A stretch of DNA of 64,000 bases from Planctomycetota bacterium (lineage in GTDB: Bacteria > Planctomycetota > GCA-002687715 > DRQF01): assembly GCA_020639295.1 (NCBI GenBank), contig JACKGY010000003.1, positions 1 to 64,000 on the forward strand. Direction: 5' to 3'. The translations under genes and the position numbers were made by a program. Under the pieces are notes generated by a model that worked only from the letters and a program-made list of their open reading frames with translations, made no database searches and was not told the origin of the DNA. Of the stretch, positions 27,117 through 38,653 are shown piece by piece (position 1 is the first letter of the stretch; every line of letters starts with the position of its first letter).

Positions 27117-29747
27117 ATGAGCGAAGCGAAGAACGACCGCGTGGTCAGGCTGGCCGACTATCGGCCGCCGGCCTATCTCGCCCCCGAGATCCAGCTCGAC
27201 TTCGAGCTCGGTGACGACGAGACCCGGGTCCGCTCGCGGACGCGCTACCGGCGCAACCCCGACGCCCTCGGGGAACCGGCGCGCCTGTTCCTGAACGGCG
27301 TGGTCGAGGAGCTCGTCGGTCTGACCCTGGATGGCGAATCGGTCGACCTGGCCGGCCTCGCGCGGCTCGAAGGCCAAGGCATCGAGATCGAACCGGGCCG
27401 CGACGACTTCGTGCTCGAGGTCGAGACCCGGTGCCGGCCGCAGGACAACAAGACCCTGGAGGGTCTCTATCGCTCGGGGTCGATGTACTGCACCCAGTGC
27501 GAGGCCGAGGGCTTCCGGAGGATCACCTTCTTCCAGGATCGTCCGGACGTCATGAGCGTCTTCACCACCCGCCTGACCGCGGACGCCGGGCGCTTTCCGG
27601 TCCTGCTCGCCAACGGCAACCTCGTGAACCACGAGCAGCTCACCGACGGTCGGCATCGGGCCACCTGGCACGACCCCTTCAAGAAGCCCGCCTACCTGTT
27701 CGCGCTCGTGGCCGGCGACCTGGCCATGGTGGAGGACCGGTTCCGCACCATGTCGGGACGAGACGTCGTCCTGCGCATCTTCGTCGACCACGGCGAGGAG
27801 AAGAAGGTCGCGCACGCCCTCGATTCCCTGAAGCGGGCCATGCGCTGGGATGAAGAGGTCTACGGCCGCGAGTACGATCTCGACCTGTTCATGATCGTCG
27901 CCGTGCACGACTTCAACTTCGGCGCGATGGAGAACAAGGGGCTCAACATCTTCAACGCCTCCGCGGTGCTCGCCCACCACGAGACCGCGACCGACGCCGA
28001 CTTCGAGCGCGTCGAGGGGGTGGTCGCCCACGAGTACTTCCACAACTGGAGCGGCAACCGGGTCACCCTGCGTGACTGGTTCCAGCTCAGCCTGAAGGAG
28101 GGTTTCACGGTCTTCCGTGACCAGTCCTTCTCGGCCGACATGAACTCGGCCGCGGTGAAGCGGATCGACGACGTCCGTCAGCTCCGGGCCTACCAGTTCG
28201 CCGAGGACATGGGGCCGATGGCCCATCCGGTCCGGCCGGAGTCCTTCGTCAAGATCGACAACTTCTACACCACCACGGTCTACGAGAAGGGCGCCGAGGT
28301 GGTGCGCATGATCCATCGTCTGCTCGGTCCGGAGCGTTTCCGCGCCGGCAGCGACCGGTACTTCGCCCGCCACGACGGCCAGGCGGTCACCTGCGAGGAC
28401 TTCGTCCGCGCCATGGAGGAGACCTCGGGCGTCGACCTCGGGCACTTCCGGCTCTGGTACTCCCAGGCCGGCACGCCTCGAATCCGGTTCCGCGGCCATC
28501 ACGACGCCGCCGCGCGTCGTTTCGAGCTGACCATCAGCCAGGAGACCCCGCCGACGCCCGGCCAGGAGACCAAGGCGGCCCTGCACATCCCGGTGGCCTT
28601 GGGCCTTCTCGATGCCGGTGGCGCCGATCTGCCGCTGCGTCTCGTCGGCGAACGCGAGCCGGTGGGGACCACCCGGATCCTCGAACTCCGCGAGCCCAGC
28701 CAGACCTTCGTCTTCGAGGACGTCGCCGGGCCGCCGGTGCCCTCGCTCTTGCGCGGCTTCTCGGCGCCCTGCCTGATCGAGACCGAGATCCCGCGCGCCG
28801 ACCTGATCCTGCGCCTCGCCGCCGACTCCGACGGCTTCAACCGCTGGGATGCCGGCCAGACCCTGGCGATGGCCAGCCTGATCGCGATGACCGGCGATCT
28901 CGAGGCGGGGCGACCGGCCACGCCGCCGGAGGATCTGATCGAGGCCTTCGGCAAGGTGCTCGAGGATCGCGATCTCGACCCGGCGCTCGCCGCCGAGACC
29001 CTGATCCTGCCCGGCGAGTCGCTGGTCGGCGACCGGATGGCGATCGTCCGTCCCGACGAGATCCACGCCGCGCGGCAGGCCCTGCGTCGCGGCTTCGCCC
29101 GGGCCCATCGCGACCTCCTGCTGGCGCGCCGGGACGAGCTCGCCGGTCGTGACCAGGCCGGTGCCCGTCGGCTCAAGAACCTGTGTCTCGCCTACCTTTC
29201 CAGCCTCGACGACGAGACCAGCCGGGCCCTGGCCATGCACCAGCTCGCCTCGGCCGGCAACATGACCGACGAGATCGCCGCGCTCTCGGCCCTGGTCGAC
29301 TCGGAGTCGGACGAGCGCCTCGCCGCCTTCGAGCGGTTCCGCGCCAAGTGGACCACCGAGCCCCTGGTGATGAACAAGTGGTTCGCGCTCCAGGCCGGAA
29401 GCAGCCATCCGCAGGTCGCCGACCGGGTGCGCGAGCTGTGGACGGTGCCGGAATTCGACGAGGACAACCCCAACAAGCTGCGGGCCCTGCTCGGCGCCTT
29501 CGCCATGAACCAGTTCCGCTTCCACGCGGAGGACGGTTCCGGTTACGAGCTGATGATCGACAAGCTGATCGGCATCGATCGCAAGAACCCGCAGCTCGCC
29601 GCCCGTCTCCTGACCCTGATGGGCAAGTGGAAGCGCTTCGACGAGGGCCGGCGCGAGAAGGCGCGGGCGGCCCTGGAGCGGATCGCGGCGATCGAGCATC
29701 TCTCCGCCAACAGCCGCGAGGTGGTGGCGCGGAGCCTCGAGGGCTGA
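27117..29747 (+). CDS. pepN: Aminopeptidase N (M1 metallopeptidase)
   Basis: 876 residues, the length of E. coli PepN (about 870). It is a zinc enzyme that removes N-terminal amino acids from peptides in the cytoplasm. The exopeptidase motif GAMEN lies at 269-273 and the zinc site HEYFH at 305-309 with Glu328 (LKEGF). Residues 20-200 form the N-terminal beta saddle, and the region after 440 (beta sandwich, then helical DUF3458-type C-terminal domain) is complete. GAGGAG precedes ATG 27117. Its stop overlaps the start of the hydrolase gene. Confidence 0.96.
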   Translation: MSEAKNDRVVRLADYRPPAYLAPEIQLDFELGDDETRVRSRTRYRRNPDALGEPARLFLNGVVEELVGLTLDGESVDLAGLARLEGQGIEIEPGRDDFVLEVETRCRPQDNKTLEGLYRSGSMYCTQCEAEGFRRITFFQDRPDVMSVFTTRLTADAGRFPVLLANGNLVNHEQLTDGRHRATWHDPFKKPAYLFALVAGDLAMVEDRFRTMSGRDVVLRIFVDHGEEKKVAHALDSLKRAMRWDEEVYGREYDLDLFMIVAVHDFNFGAMENKGLNIFNASAVLAHHETATDADFERVEGVVAHEYFHNWSGNRVTLRDWFQLSLKEGFTVFRDQSFSADMNSAAVKRIDDVRQLRAYQFAEDMGPMAHPVRPESFVKIDNFYTTTVYEKGAEVVRMIHRLLGPERFRAGSDRYFARHDGQAVTCEDFVRAMEETSGVDLGHFRLWYSQAGTPRIRFRGHHDAAARRFELTISQETPPTPGQETKAALHIPVALGLLDAGGADLPLRLVGEREPVGTTRILELREPSQTFVFEDVAGPPVPSLLRGFSAPCLIETEIPRADLILRLAADSDGFNRWDAGQTLAMASLIAMTGDLEAGRPATPPEDLIEAFGKVLEDRDLDPALAAETLILPGESLVGDRMAIVRPDEIHAARQALRRGFARAHRDLLLARRDELAGRDQAGARRLKNLCLAYLSSLDDETSRALAMHQLASAGNMTDEIAALSALVDSESDERLAAFERFRAKWTTEPLVMNKWFALQAGSSHPQVADRVRELWTVPEFDEDNPNKLRALLGAFAMNQFRFHAEDGSGYELMIDKLIGIDRKNPQLAARLLTLMGKWKRFDEGRREKARAALERIAAIEHLSANSREVVARSLEG

Positions 29748-30568
29748 TGGCGGCCCTGCTCGGTCACGAGATCGTCGTCGCGCCCGAGGGCTTCGAACGG
29801 ACCCTGTTCCTCCTGCACGGGATCATGGGCTGGAGTCGCAACTGGCGCGGCTTCGCGCGGCGTATGGTCCAGCACCTGCCGGACTGGCGGGTGGTCCTGG
29901 TCGATCTCCGGGGCCATGGAACGAGTCGCGACCACGGTGTCGCGCCGCACGACCTGCCGGCCTGCGCCCGGGACCTCGAGGACCTGATCGCCGAGCTGGG
30001 TTCGCCGGAGGTCCTGGTCGGTCATTCCTTCGGCGGCAAGGTGGTGGTGGAGGCCTCGCGCCGGCTCGACCTCGACGGCCTCGACGTCATCGTGCTCGAC
30101 TGCCCGATGCGCGAGAATCATCGGGTCGAGGACTCCGAGGTGGGCCGCGTCTTCCGCCTGCTCGACCGGATCGACCAGCCTTTCACCCGACGCAGCGAGG
30201 CGCAGCGGCTGTTCGAAGGCGAGGGCTTCGGCCGCGGGCTCGCCGGCTGGATGGCCACCAACCTGATCGAGGTCGCCGGCGGTTGGGACTGGCACTTCCG
30301 CATCGACGTCTTGCGCGAGCTGCTCGCCGACTACTGGCGGCGCGACTACCTCGACTACCTCGACGACCCGGGGCGGGATCGCCGCTTCCTCCTGGTGAAG
30401 GCGGCGCGGAGCGACCGTTTCGATCAGGAGGAGCTGGATCGCAGCGCCGAGCTGGTGGCCATGGGCCGGGTCGACTGGCGGGAACTGCCGGCCGCGGGGC
30501 ACTGGCTGCACATCGACAACCCGGACGGCCTCCTGCAGATCCTCGAGGACCGGCTGCGGGCCTCCTGA
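29747..30568 (+). CDS. Alpha/beta hydrolase (ABHD11/YbfF-like esterase)
   Basis: 273 residues. The start overlaps the pepN stop (TGATG at 29745-29749), so it is translationally coupled. Motifs: oxyanion region LFLLHGIMGWSRNW, DLRGHGTS, nucleophile elbow GHSFGGK (Ser about 87), and the late His in AAGHWLHIDNPDGL. This set matches the ABHD11/YbfF esterase group that cleaves acyl esters or thioesters. No signal peptide; cytosolic. Substrate unknown. Confidence 0.88.
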   Translation: MAALLGHEIVVAPEGFERTLFLLHGIMGWSRNWRGFARRMVQHLPDWRVVLVDLRGHGTSRDHGVAPHDLPACARDLEDLIAELGSPEVLVGHSFGGKVVVEASRRLDLDGLDVIVLDCPMRENHRVEDSEVGRVFRLLDRIDQPFTRRSEAQRLFEGEGFGRGLAGWMATNLIEVAGGWDWHFRIDVLRELLADYWRRDYLDYLDDPGRDRRFLLVKAARSDRFDQEELDRSAELVAMGRVDWRELPAAGHWLHIDNPDGLLQILEDRLRAS

Positions 30569-30608
30569 GCCGTCGCGGAACCTCCGGTCGGCTTCGAGAT
30601 TGCCGCCT

Positions 30609-30636
30609 TTGCGCTTTTGGCAGCGCGACTTATGAT
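30609..30636 (+). promoter_or_regulatory. Putative promoter of aceE
   Basis: TTGCGC (30609-30614), 16-bp spacer, TATGAT (30631-30636; five of six consensus bases). It sits between the hydrolase stop and ATG 30676, giving a leader of roughly 33 nt with AAGAGG as ribosome-binding site. Confidence 0.5.
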
Positions 30637-30675
30637 CCCGGAGCGCCGGCGGGACCGGCCGGGAAAGAGGAATAC

Positions 30676-33348
<2,673 letters not shown>

Positions 33349-33368
33349 AGGCGTCCGGAGCGACCAGG

Positions 33369-33405
33369 AAGGCGTCGCGGAGCCTGCTCCGCGACGCCTT
33401 CTTCA
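33369..33405 (+). terminator. Rho-independent-like terminator after aceE
   Basis: Perfect 14-bp stem (33369-33382 with 33387-33400) and a 4-nt CCTG loop, beginning 20 bases after the aceE stop. A short pyrimidine stretch (CTTC) follows. Confidence 0.75.
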
Positions 33406-33447
33406 CCTCCAAAGCCCAGGCCGTCGACCGGGGAAATCCCATCGGGA

Positions 33448-33475
33448 TTGACGATGCGTTCCTGGCGCGCATCCT
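33448..33475 (+). promoter_or_regulatory. Putative promoter of the MarR gene, possibly leaderless
   Basis: TTGACG (33448-33453), 16-bp spacer, CATCCT (33470-33475; weak, three of six). The -10 hexamer ends six bases before ATG 33482, the same distance as at 37454 and 51116, which would place the transcription start at the start codon. Confidence 0.3.
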
Positions 33476-33481
33476 CGGGGC

Positions 33482-33919
33482 ATGGACGCGAACCACGAGG
33501 CCGGCCGGTTCATCGAGCTCTACGCCCGGCTCTACCATCACTTCTACCGCCGCCGTGATCCCCGCGAGGCGCGGCCCAGCGGCGAGGCCCTGGCGATGCT
33601 CCAGCACCTGCGCGACTCGGGACCGTTGACGGTCAGCGAGGCCGCGCGGCACTTCGACCGCTCGCAGTCGTCGATCAGCGAGCGGATCGAGCGCCTCCTG
33701 GAGCAGGGCCTGGTCGAACGCCTCGCCGACGAGCGCGATCAGCGCCGGCACCTGATCTGGCTGACGCCGAAGGCCGAGGCCCTGCTCGAGGTCGAGCTGC
33801 AGGTGCTGGATGCCGAGCGCTTGGCGCGCGTCCTGGAACGACTGAGTACCGAGGACCGGACCGACCTGCTGCGCGGCTTCGCGGCCCTGCTGCGGGTCGC
33901 CCGTGATGACGAGGACTAG
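33482..33919 (+). CDS. MarR-family transcriptional regulator
   Basis: 145 residues with a winged helix-turn-helix: LTVSEAARHFDRSQSSISERIERLLEQGLVERLADERDQRRHLIWLTPKAEALL. The wing (DERDQRRHLIWLT) is the typical MarR signature. It probably binds DNA as a dimer and may control itself and the zinc-ribbon gene that starts 12 bases after its stop. No clear ribosome-binding site precedes ATG 33482, consistent with a leaderless message. The ligand is unknown. Confidence 0.9.
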   Translation: MDANHEAGRFIELYARLYHHFYRRRDPREARPSGEALAMLQHLRDSGPLTVSEAARHFDRSQSSISERIERLLEQGLVERLADERDQRRHLIWLTPKAEALLEVELQVLDAERLARVLERLSTEDRTDLLRGFAALLRVARDDED

Positions 33920-33931
33920 CGAGGAACCACG

Positions 33932-34174
33932 ATGAACCACGACAAGAACCACTGCGAGAGCTGCGGCATGACCATCGAGAGCGGGCCTTACTGCCACTAC
34001 TGCGTGGACGAGAACGGCAAGCTCCAGGCCTTCGAGGAGCGCTTCGAGCGGATGATCCAGTTCGCCCGGCGGCGCGATCCCTCGCTCGACGACGCGGCCG
34101 CCGAACGGAGCACCCTCGACTACATGGCCACCATGCCGGCCTGGCGCGATCACCCCCGGGTCAAGAATCGCTGA
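33932..34174 (+). CDS. Small zinc-ribbon protein
   Basis: 80 residues. Four cysteines, Cys8-x2-Cys11 and Cys21-x2-Cys24 (HCESCGMTIESGPYCHYC), form a zinc ribbon of the 'putative zinc ribbon' type, followed by a helical tail. Members of this family are often encoded next to small regulators; the function is not established. GAGGA precedes ATG 33932, only 12 bases after the MarR stop, so the two are probably one operon. Confidence 0.85.
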   Translation: MNHDKNHCESCGMTIESGPYCHYCVDENGKLQAFEERFERMIQFARRRDPSLDDAAAERSTLDYMATMPAWRDHPRVKNR

Positions 34175-34223
34175 TCGCCGCGGTCGTCCACGGGGCGCCG
34201 GTGCCGGTGCCTCGGTTCGACCC

Positions 34224-35825
34224 TCAGTCCGGAAGGTCGATCTCGAGGGGCTTCGAGTACCGGGTGCGAAGGCGCAGTCCGCCACGGACCTCGCGCTCCT
34301 CGCGGTCCGTGGCGGGAAAGCCCTTCGGGGCCTTGGGGTCGTAGCCGAAGCGGAGGGCGTAGATCATGCCCTCATGCCATACCCGGAAGCGACCGTCGGC
34401 GTCGCAGAAGGCGAGGATGCCGTCGTTCGCCGCCCTGGGCGGCGGTTCGACGAAGGCGCGGCGAGGCAGGTCCTCCTCGTCCGAGGCGAGCTTGCGCTCG
34501 AAGCTGATCGCCGGGTCCTCGACCGTGACCAGGATCGGCTGGAAGGCCGCGGGACTGCCGTCGGCACGGCGGACCCGACCCGAGACCTGGTGGAAGAAGT
34601 GCTCCGACTTGTCGGTCGGGCCGAGCAGGCTCGGCGCCGGCCGGGTGTCGAACGGCGCGAGGTCGATCTCCACGAGGGGGCCTCCGAGATCGAAGTTCGG
34701 CGGGACGGCGAGATGAGGCCAGGAGGCGCCGCCCTCCAGCCGCCAGCCGATCGGGCTGGCGTCGCCGGGGTGGGGGATGGCGAAGACCCGGTCGTCGGCG
34801 ACCCTGGCCCGGGACGTGACCGTGGTCGAGACCGGGCCGAGCCGCCTCCGCAACTTCACGTCGACCTCGACCGGCGGATCGCCGTCGCCGACGTTGAGGA
34901 AGCGGCCGCGACAGAGCGTCCAGCGCCGCTCGCGGCAGATGATGTCGTTCTCGTCGGAGCCGAGGCCCGGCTCGAGGGCGAGTCCATCCTCCAGGCAGTC
35001 GAGGCTGATATGGTCCGGTCGCTCCCGGAGGAGGCGGGACTCGCCCGGGGCGAGTTCGATGCGCCAGGAGACCTGGGGCAAGCGCGGCGCGCCCTCGCGT
35101 TCGAATGCCCGCCAGCGTTCGAGCTTCAGGGACCAGGGTCGGTTCGCCTCGGCGTCGAGGCGCAGCGTCCAGGTCTCGCGCCCGGCCGTGGAGCAGCAGA
35201 AACGGAAGGAACCGGAGACGCTGCGAGCCAGGAATTCGAGGCCGTCGCCGACCAGGGGATGGGCGAGTCGGAACCAGCCGGTGCTGAAGTCGCCGGGCAG
35301 GGCGAGCCTGCCGTCGTCGTCGGCGGTCTGGACGAGTCGCCCGGAGCCGCGGAAGAGCCGCGGCAGGACCAGGCCGCCGAGGCCGAACCACTCGACGGTG
35401 GCGCCGGCGAGCGGTCGGCCGTCGAGCGCGACCAGACTCAGCGAGGGCCGCTCGTCGCGCTCCAGCCGGACCGTCGCGCCCGGGCTGAGGGTGGCGATGG
35501 GGATGGTGCTGAGCCGGCCGTCCCTTTCGAGGACCAGCAGGCGGAGGCCGAGGTCCACCGTCGCGCCGAGCCGGACCCGGAAACTCCAGTCGAGGAAGCC
35601 GAGGACGAAACGACCGTCCCGGTCGGTCCGGCCGGTGGTCGGGTCGAGCTCGGGCGGGCCGTACCAGGTGAGGAGGCCGACCTCCGTGGCGGACAGCCCC
35701 TGGACCTGGACCAGGGCGTCCGCGACCGGGTGGTCATCCTGGTCGACGAGGCGGACGAAGGCCTGCTCCTGGGCGGCGGCCAGGCCGCCGAGGAGCGTGA
35801 GGACCACGAGGATCGACCGGAACAT
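34224..35825 (-). CDS. Secreted carboxypeptidase-regulatory-like domain protein
   Basis: 533 residues from ATG 35825 (AAGGAG, 6 nt upstream). Signal peptide FRSILVVLTLLGGLAAAQ. The mature part begins with a carboxypeptidase-D regulatory-like (prealbumin-like) domain (FVRLVDQDDHPVADALVQVQG, then GRTDRDGRFVLGFLDW) and shows at least two more similar beta domains, including VSGRVRRADGSPAAFQPILV near residue 430 and GILAFCDADGRFRVWHEG. No enzymatic motif is visible. It probably acts outside the cell or in the periplasm. Similar in type to the larger protein at 53832. Confidence 0.8.
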   Translation of the reverse strand: MFRSILVVLTLLGGLAAAQEQAFVRLVDQDDHPVADALVQVQGLSATEVGLLTWYGPPELDPTTGRTDRDGRFVLGFLDWSFRVRLGATVDLGLRLLVLERDGRLSTIPIATLSPGATVRLERDERPSLSLVALDGRPLAGATVEWFGLGGLVLPRLFRGSGRLVQTADDDGRLALPGDFSTGWFRLAHPLVGDGLEFLARSVSGSFRFCCSTAGRETWTLRLDAEANRPWSLKLERWRAFEREGAPRLPQVSWRIELAPGESRLLRERPDHISLDCLEDGLALEPGLGSDENDIICRERRWTLCRGRFLNVGDGDPPVEVDVKLRRRLGPVSTTVTSRARVADDRVFAIPHPGDASPIGWRLEGGASWPHLAVPPNFDLGGPLVEIDLAPFDTRPAPSLLGPTDKSEHFFHQVSGRVRRADGSPAAFQPILVTVEDPAISFERKLASDEEDLPRRAFVEPPPRAANDGILAFCDADGRFRVWHEGMIYALRFGYDPKAPKGFPATDREEREVRGGLRLRTRYSKPLEIDLPD

Positions 35826-35941
35826 CGCCTTCTCCTTCGCTCGCGCCTCGCTTCCTTCTACCATGCGGCCCCGGCGCGCCGAGAGTCCTTCCTGCCTGTT
35901 ACAGGAGTGTTACCGAGCACTGGGGTCCGGAGAACCGATGC

Positions 35942-36475
35942 ATGGCCAAGAAGGCGAGCAAGAAGAAGGTCCTGCCCGCGAGCGGGCCGAAGAAGAAGAC
36001 GGCCGCCGGCAAGCCCGCCGCCAGGAAGGCTCCGGCCAGGAAGGCCACGGGCTCCGGCGGGGCGGCGAGTCGTGGGCGCCCGAAGGCCGGACCGGTCACG
36101 GTCGAGGACTACATGACCGCGCTCGACCATCCGCTCAAGGCGGAGGTGGAGGTCCTGCGCCGGATCGTGCAGGCGGCCGACCGCGACCTGGTCGAGAGCA
36201 TCAAGTGGAACGCGCCCAGCTACGCCAAGGACGGTGAGGATCGCATCACCCTCAACCTCTCGGCCGGCGACGAGGTCCGCATCGTCTTCCATCGCGGCGC
36301 AAAGGTGAAGGATCCCAAACGCAAGGGCCGGCTCATCGCCGACGCCTCCGGCCTGCTCTCCTGGCCGGCCGACGACCGCGCCGTCGCCAGCTTCGCCACC
36401 ATGACCGAGATCGAATCCGCCCGCGCCGCCCTGCGCAAGATCATCACCACCTGGCTCGCCGCGACCTCGGTCTGA
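35942..36475 (+). CDS. DUF1801 protein with a histone-H1-like Lys/Ala/Pro tail
   Basis: 177 residues. Residues 1-50 are a low-complexity basic tail of Lys, Ala, Pro, Gly and Arg (AKKASKKKV, KPAARKAPARKAT) like bacterial histone-H1 tails. Residues 51-175 are a DUF1801/YdhG-like domain: TVEDYMTALDHPLKAEVEVL, then ESIKWNAPSYAKDGEDRITLNL and the closing FATMTEIESARAALRKIITTWLA. The domain is small and cytosolic, of unsettled function (an intracellular-delivery/iron-chaperone-like fold). The tail suggests nucleic-acid binding; that is inference. GGAG precedes ATG 35942. It converges on hemF with a 4-base gap. Confidence 0.85.
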   Translation: MAKKASKKKVLPASGPKKKTAAGKPAARKAPARKATGSGGAASRGRPKAGPVTVEDYMTALDHPLKAEVEVLRRIVQAADRDLVESIKWNAPSYAKDGEDRITLNLSAGDEVRIVFHRGAKVKDPKRKGRLIADASGLLSWPADDRAVASFATMTEIESARAALRKIITTWLAATSV

Positions 36476-36479
36476 AACC

Positions 36480-37394
36480 TCAGGCCCAGTCGCGGGGGTG
36501 GCGGAGGATCTCGAGGAGTTCGGCCTCGGGGCTGCCGGCCTCGGGTTCGTGGTCGTATTCCCAGCGCGCGGTCAGGGGCAGCGACATGAGGATGGACTCG
36601 GTGCGACCGCCGGTCCGGAGGCCGAAGGTCGTGCCCCGGTCGTAGACCAGGTTGAACTCGACGTAGCGGCCGCGACGGAGCTGCTGCCAGCGCCGATGCC
36701 GCTCCGCGAAGGGCAGGTCGAGGCGGGCGCGATAGATCGGCTCGATCGCCGGCACGATGCCGGCGGCGCAGTCCGCGCTGAAGGCGAACAGGAGCTCCGG
36801 GTCGCGATCGTTCAGGTTGTCGAAGAAGATGCCGCCGAGGCCGCGGGCCTCGCCGCGATGGGGGATGCGGAAGTAGTCGTCGCAGTCCTTCTTGAAACGC
36901 GGGTAGAAGCTCCGGTCGTGACGGTCGCAACGCTCCTTGAGGACGCCGTGGAAGTGCCGCGCATCTTCCGCGAAGAGGTAGTTCGGCGTGAGGTCGGTGC
37001 CGCCGCCGAACCACCAGGCGAGTCGATCACCGGTGTTCGATTCCATCTCGAAATAGCGGTAGTTGGCGTGGACCGTCGGCGCCAGCGGGTTCGAGGGATG
37101 GAGGACGAGGCTGACGCCGGTCGCCCAGAAGTGATGCTCGCCCTCGGGCAAGGCGATGCCACGCCCGCGCGCCGCGCGGGCGATGGCCTCCGGCATCGGG
37201 CCCGAGACCGTGGAGACGTTGACCCCGGCCTTCTCGAAGCGCCGACCGTTCTCGAGCACGCGCGTCCGGCCGCCACCGCCCTCGGAGCGGGACCAGAGAT
37301 CCTCGCGGAAGCGGTGCCCGCCATCCAGGTCCTCGATCAGGGCGCAGACCTCGTCCTGGGTTCGCGCCACCATCTCTTCCATGCGTCGTCTCAT
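36480..37394 (-). CDS. hemF: Oxygen-dependent coproporphyrinogen III oxidase
   Basis: 304 residues, the usual length of HemF, which converts coproporphyrinogen III to protoporphyrinogen IX with O2. Family signatures are present: GGGGRTRVLENGRRFEKAGVN, HPSNPLAPTVHANYRYFE, WWFGGGTDLTPNYLF, the FKKDCDDYF region, RGLGGIFFDNL and GRYVEFNLVYDRGT. Start ATG 37394 was chosen; ATG 37382 is nearly as good, and neither has a strong ribosome-binding site. It stands alone, divergent from the Nif3-like gene, and implies aerobic haem synthesis, in keeping with the haem proteins encoded at 1970 and 39832. Confidence 0.96.
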   Translation of the reverse strand: MRRRMEEMVARTQDEVCALIEDLDGGHRFREDLWSRSEGGGGRTRVLENGRRFEKAGVNVSTVSGPMPEAIARAARGRGIALPEGEHHFWATGVSLVLHPSNPLAPTVHANYRYFEMESNTGDRLAWWFGGGTDLTPNYLFAEDARHFHGVLKERCDRHDRSFYPRFKKDCDDYFRIPHRGEARGLGGIFFDNLNDRDPELLFAFSADCAAGIVPAIEPIYRARLDLPFAERHRRWQQLRRGRYVEFNLVYDRGTTFGLRTGGRTESILMSLPLTARWEYDHEPEAGSPEAELLEILRHPRDWA

Positions 37395-37453
37395 GGCGGG
37401 AGTCTAACCCTCGCTCGTCGTCGACGACAGCGAGGCCGACCGTGGTGATCGGG

Positions 37454-37482
37454 ATGACCCGCGTCGGGGCCCGGGTTATGCT
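37454..37482 (+). promoter_or_regulatory. Putative promoter of the Nif3-like gene, possibly leaderless
   Basis: ATGACC (37454-37459), 17-bp spacer, TATGCT (37477-37482), each four of six consensus bases. The -10 hexamer ends six bases before ATG 37489 and there is no ribosome-binding site between them, so transcription would start at or next to the start codon. Confidence 0.4.
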
Positions 37483-37488
37483 GCGCGC

Positions 37489-38625
37489 ATGAGCAAGAAG
37501 CCGACACTGGACGAGGTCTGCCGGGCGCTCGAGACGATCGCGCCGCTCGCGCTCGCGGAGGACTGGGACAACGTGGGCCTGCTGATCGAGGGGCGGGCGG
37601 CTCAGCGCGCGCGGATCGGCCGGATCTTCCTCTGCATCGACCTCAGCCGGCCGGTCCTGACCGAGGCCTTGGCGGCGAAGGCCGATCTCGTGGTCGCCTA
37701 TCACCCGCCGATCTTCGGCGGCCTGAAGCGCCTCGGGCGCGGGCGGGCCAAGGAGGAGATCGTCCTCGACGCGGTCCGGGCCGGACTGTCGGTCTACTCG
37801 CCGCACACCGCGCTCGACGCGACGCCGGGCGGCGTCAACGACTGGCTCGCGGAAGGCCTGGGTCTCGCCGGCGCGCGGGCCATCCAGCCTCGCGATCGGC
37901 ATCCCGACGACATGGACACCAAGGTCGTGGTCTTCGTCCCCGAGAACGAGGTCGACGCGATCCGCGCCGCGCTCACGGCGGTTGGCTGCGGGGTCATCGG
38001 CGCCTATGCCGACTGCAGCTACGAACTCCTCGGCGAGGGCACCTTCCGCGGCCTCGCCGGCTCGCGGCCCACGATCGGCCGCCGCGGTCGGCTGGAACGG
38101 GTGCGCGAGATCCGGCTCGAGATGGTCGGTCGATCCCGCGATCGGGCCGCGATCGAGGCCGCCATCCGCGCGGCGCACTCCTACGAGGAACCGGCCTTCG
38201 ACCTCCTGTCCCTGCGGCCGCGCTTGGATCCCGCCCGCGGCCAGGGCCGCATCGGCGCCTTCACCGAGGCGCTCCCGCTCTCGACCCTGGTCCGGCGGGT
38301 GAAGAAGCGGCTCGGACTCCAGCGGTTGCGGCTGGCGACGCCGCTCGGGCGCGGCGAGGACCCGATGATCCGGAGCGCCGCGGTCTGCGCCGGCGCCGGC
38401 GCCTCGGTGCTGCTGGGCGCCCCGGCCGATCTCTACCTGAGCGGCGAGATGCGCCACCATGACGTCCTCGACTGCATCGAGCGCGGCATCGCGGTCATCC
38501 TCTGCGACCACAGCAACACCGAGCGGGGCTACCTCGATCGCTACGCCGAGCGGATCGGCGCGCTTCTGCCGGCGCTCGAGATCCTGCGTTCGGAAGCGGA
38601 TCGCGATCCGCTCGCCATCGTCTGA
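37489..38625 (+). CDS. Nif3-like dinuclear metal-centre protein
   Basis: 378 residues, the long form of the Nif3/YbgI/DUF34 family with an inserted PII-like middle domain (about 135-235). The two-metal site motifs are present: VVAYHPPIFGG near 70, SPHTALDATPGGVNDWLAE near 107, and the C-terminal LSGEMRHHDVLDCIERG with CDHSNTERGYL. Proteins of this family form toroidal hexamers and are often annotated as GTP cyclohydrolase I type 2 homologues, but their biochemical role is unsettled. Likely leaderless (see 37454). Confidence 0.93.
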   Translation: MSKKPTLDEVCRALETIAPLALAEDWDNVGLLIEGRAAQRARIGRIFLCIDLSRPVLTEALAAKADLVVAYHPPIFGGLKRLGRGRAKEEIVLDAVRAGLSVYSPHTALDATPGGVNDWLAEGLGLAGARAIQPRDRHPDDMDTKVVVFVPENEVDAIRAALTAVGCGVIGAYADCSYELLGEGTFRGLAGSRPTIGRRGRLERVREIRLEMVGRSRDRAAIEAAIRAAHSYEEPAFDLLSLRPRLDPARGQGRIGAFTEALPLSTLVRRVKKRLGLQRLRLATPLGRGEDPMIRSAAVCAGAGASVLLGAPADLYLSGEMRHHDVLDCIERGIAVILCDHSNTERGYLDRYAERIGALLPALEILRSEADRDPLAIV

Positions 38626-38653
38626 GTGCCTTGGACGGCGCGCCCGGTCCCGA

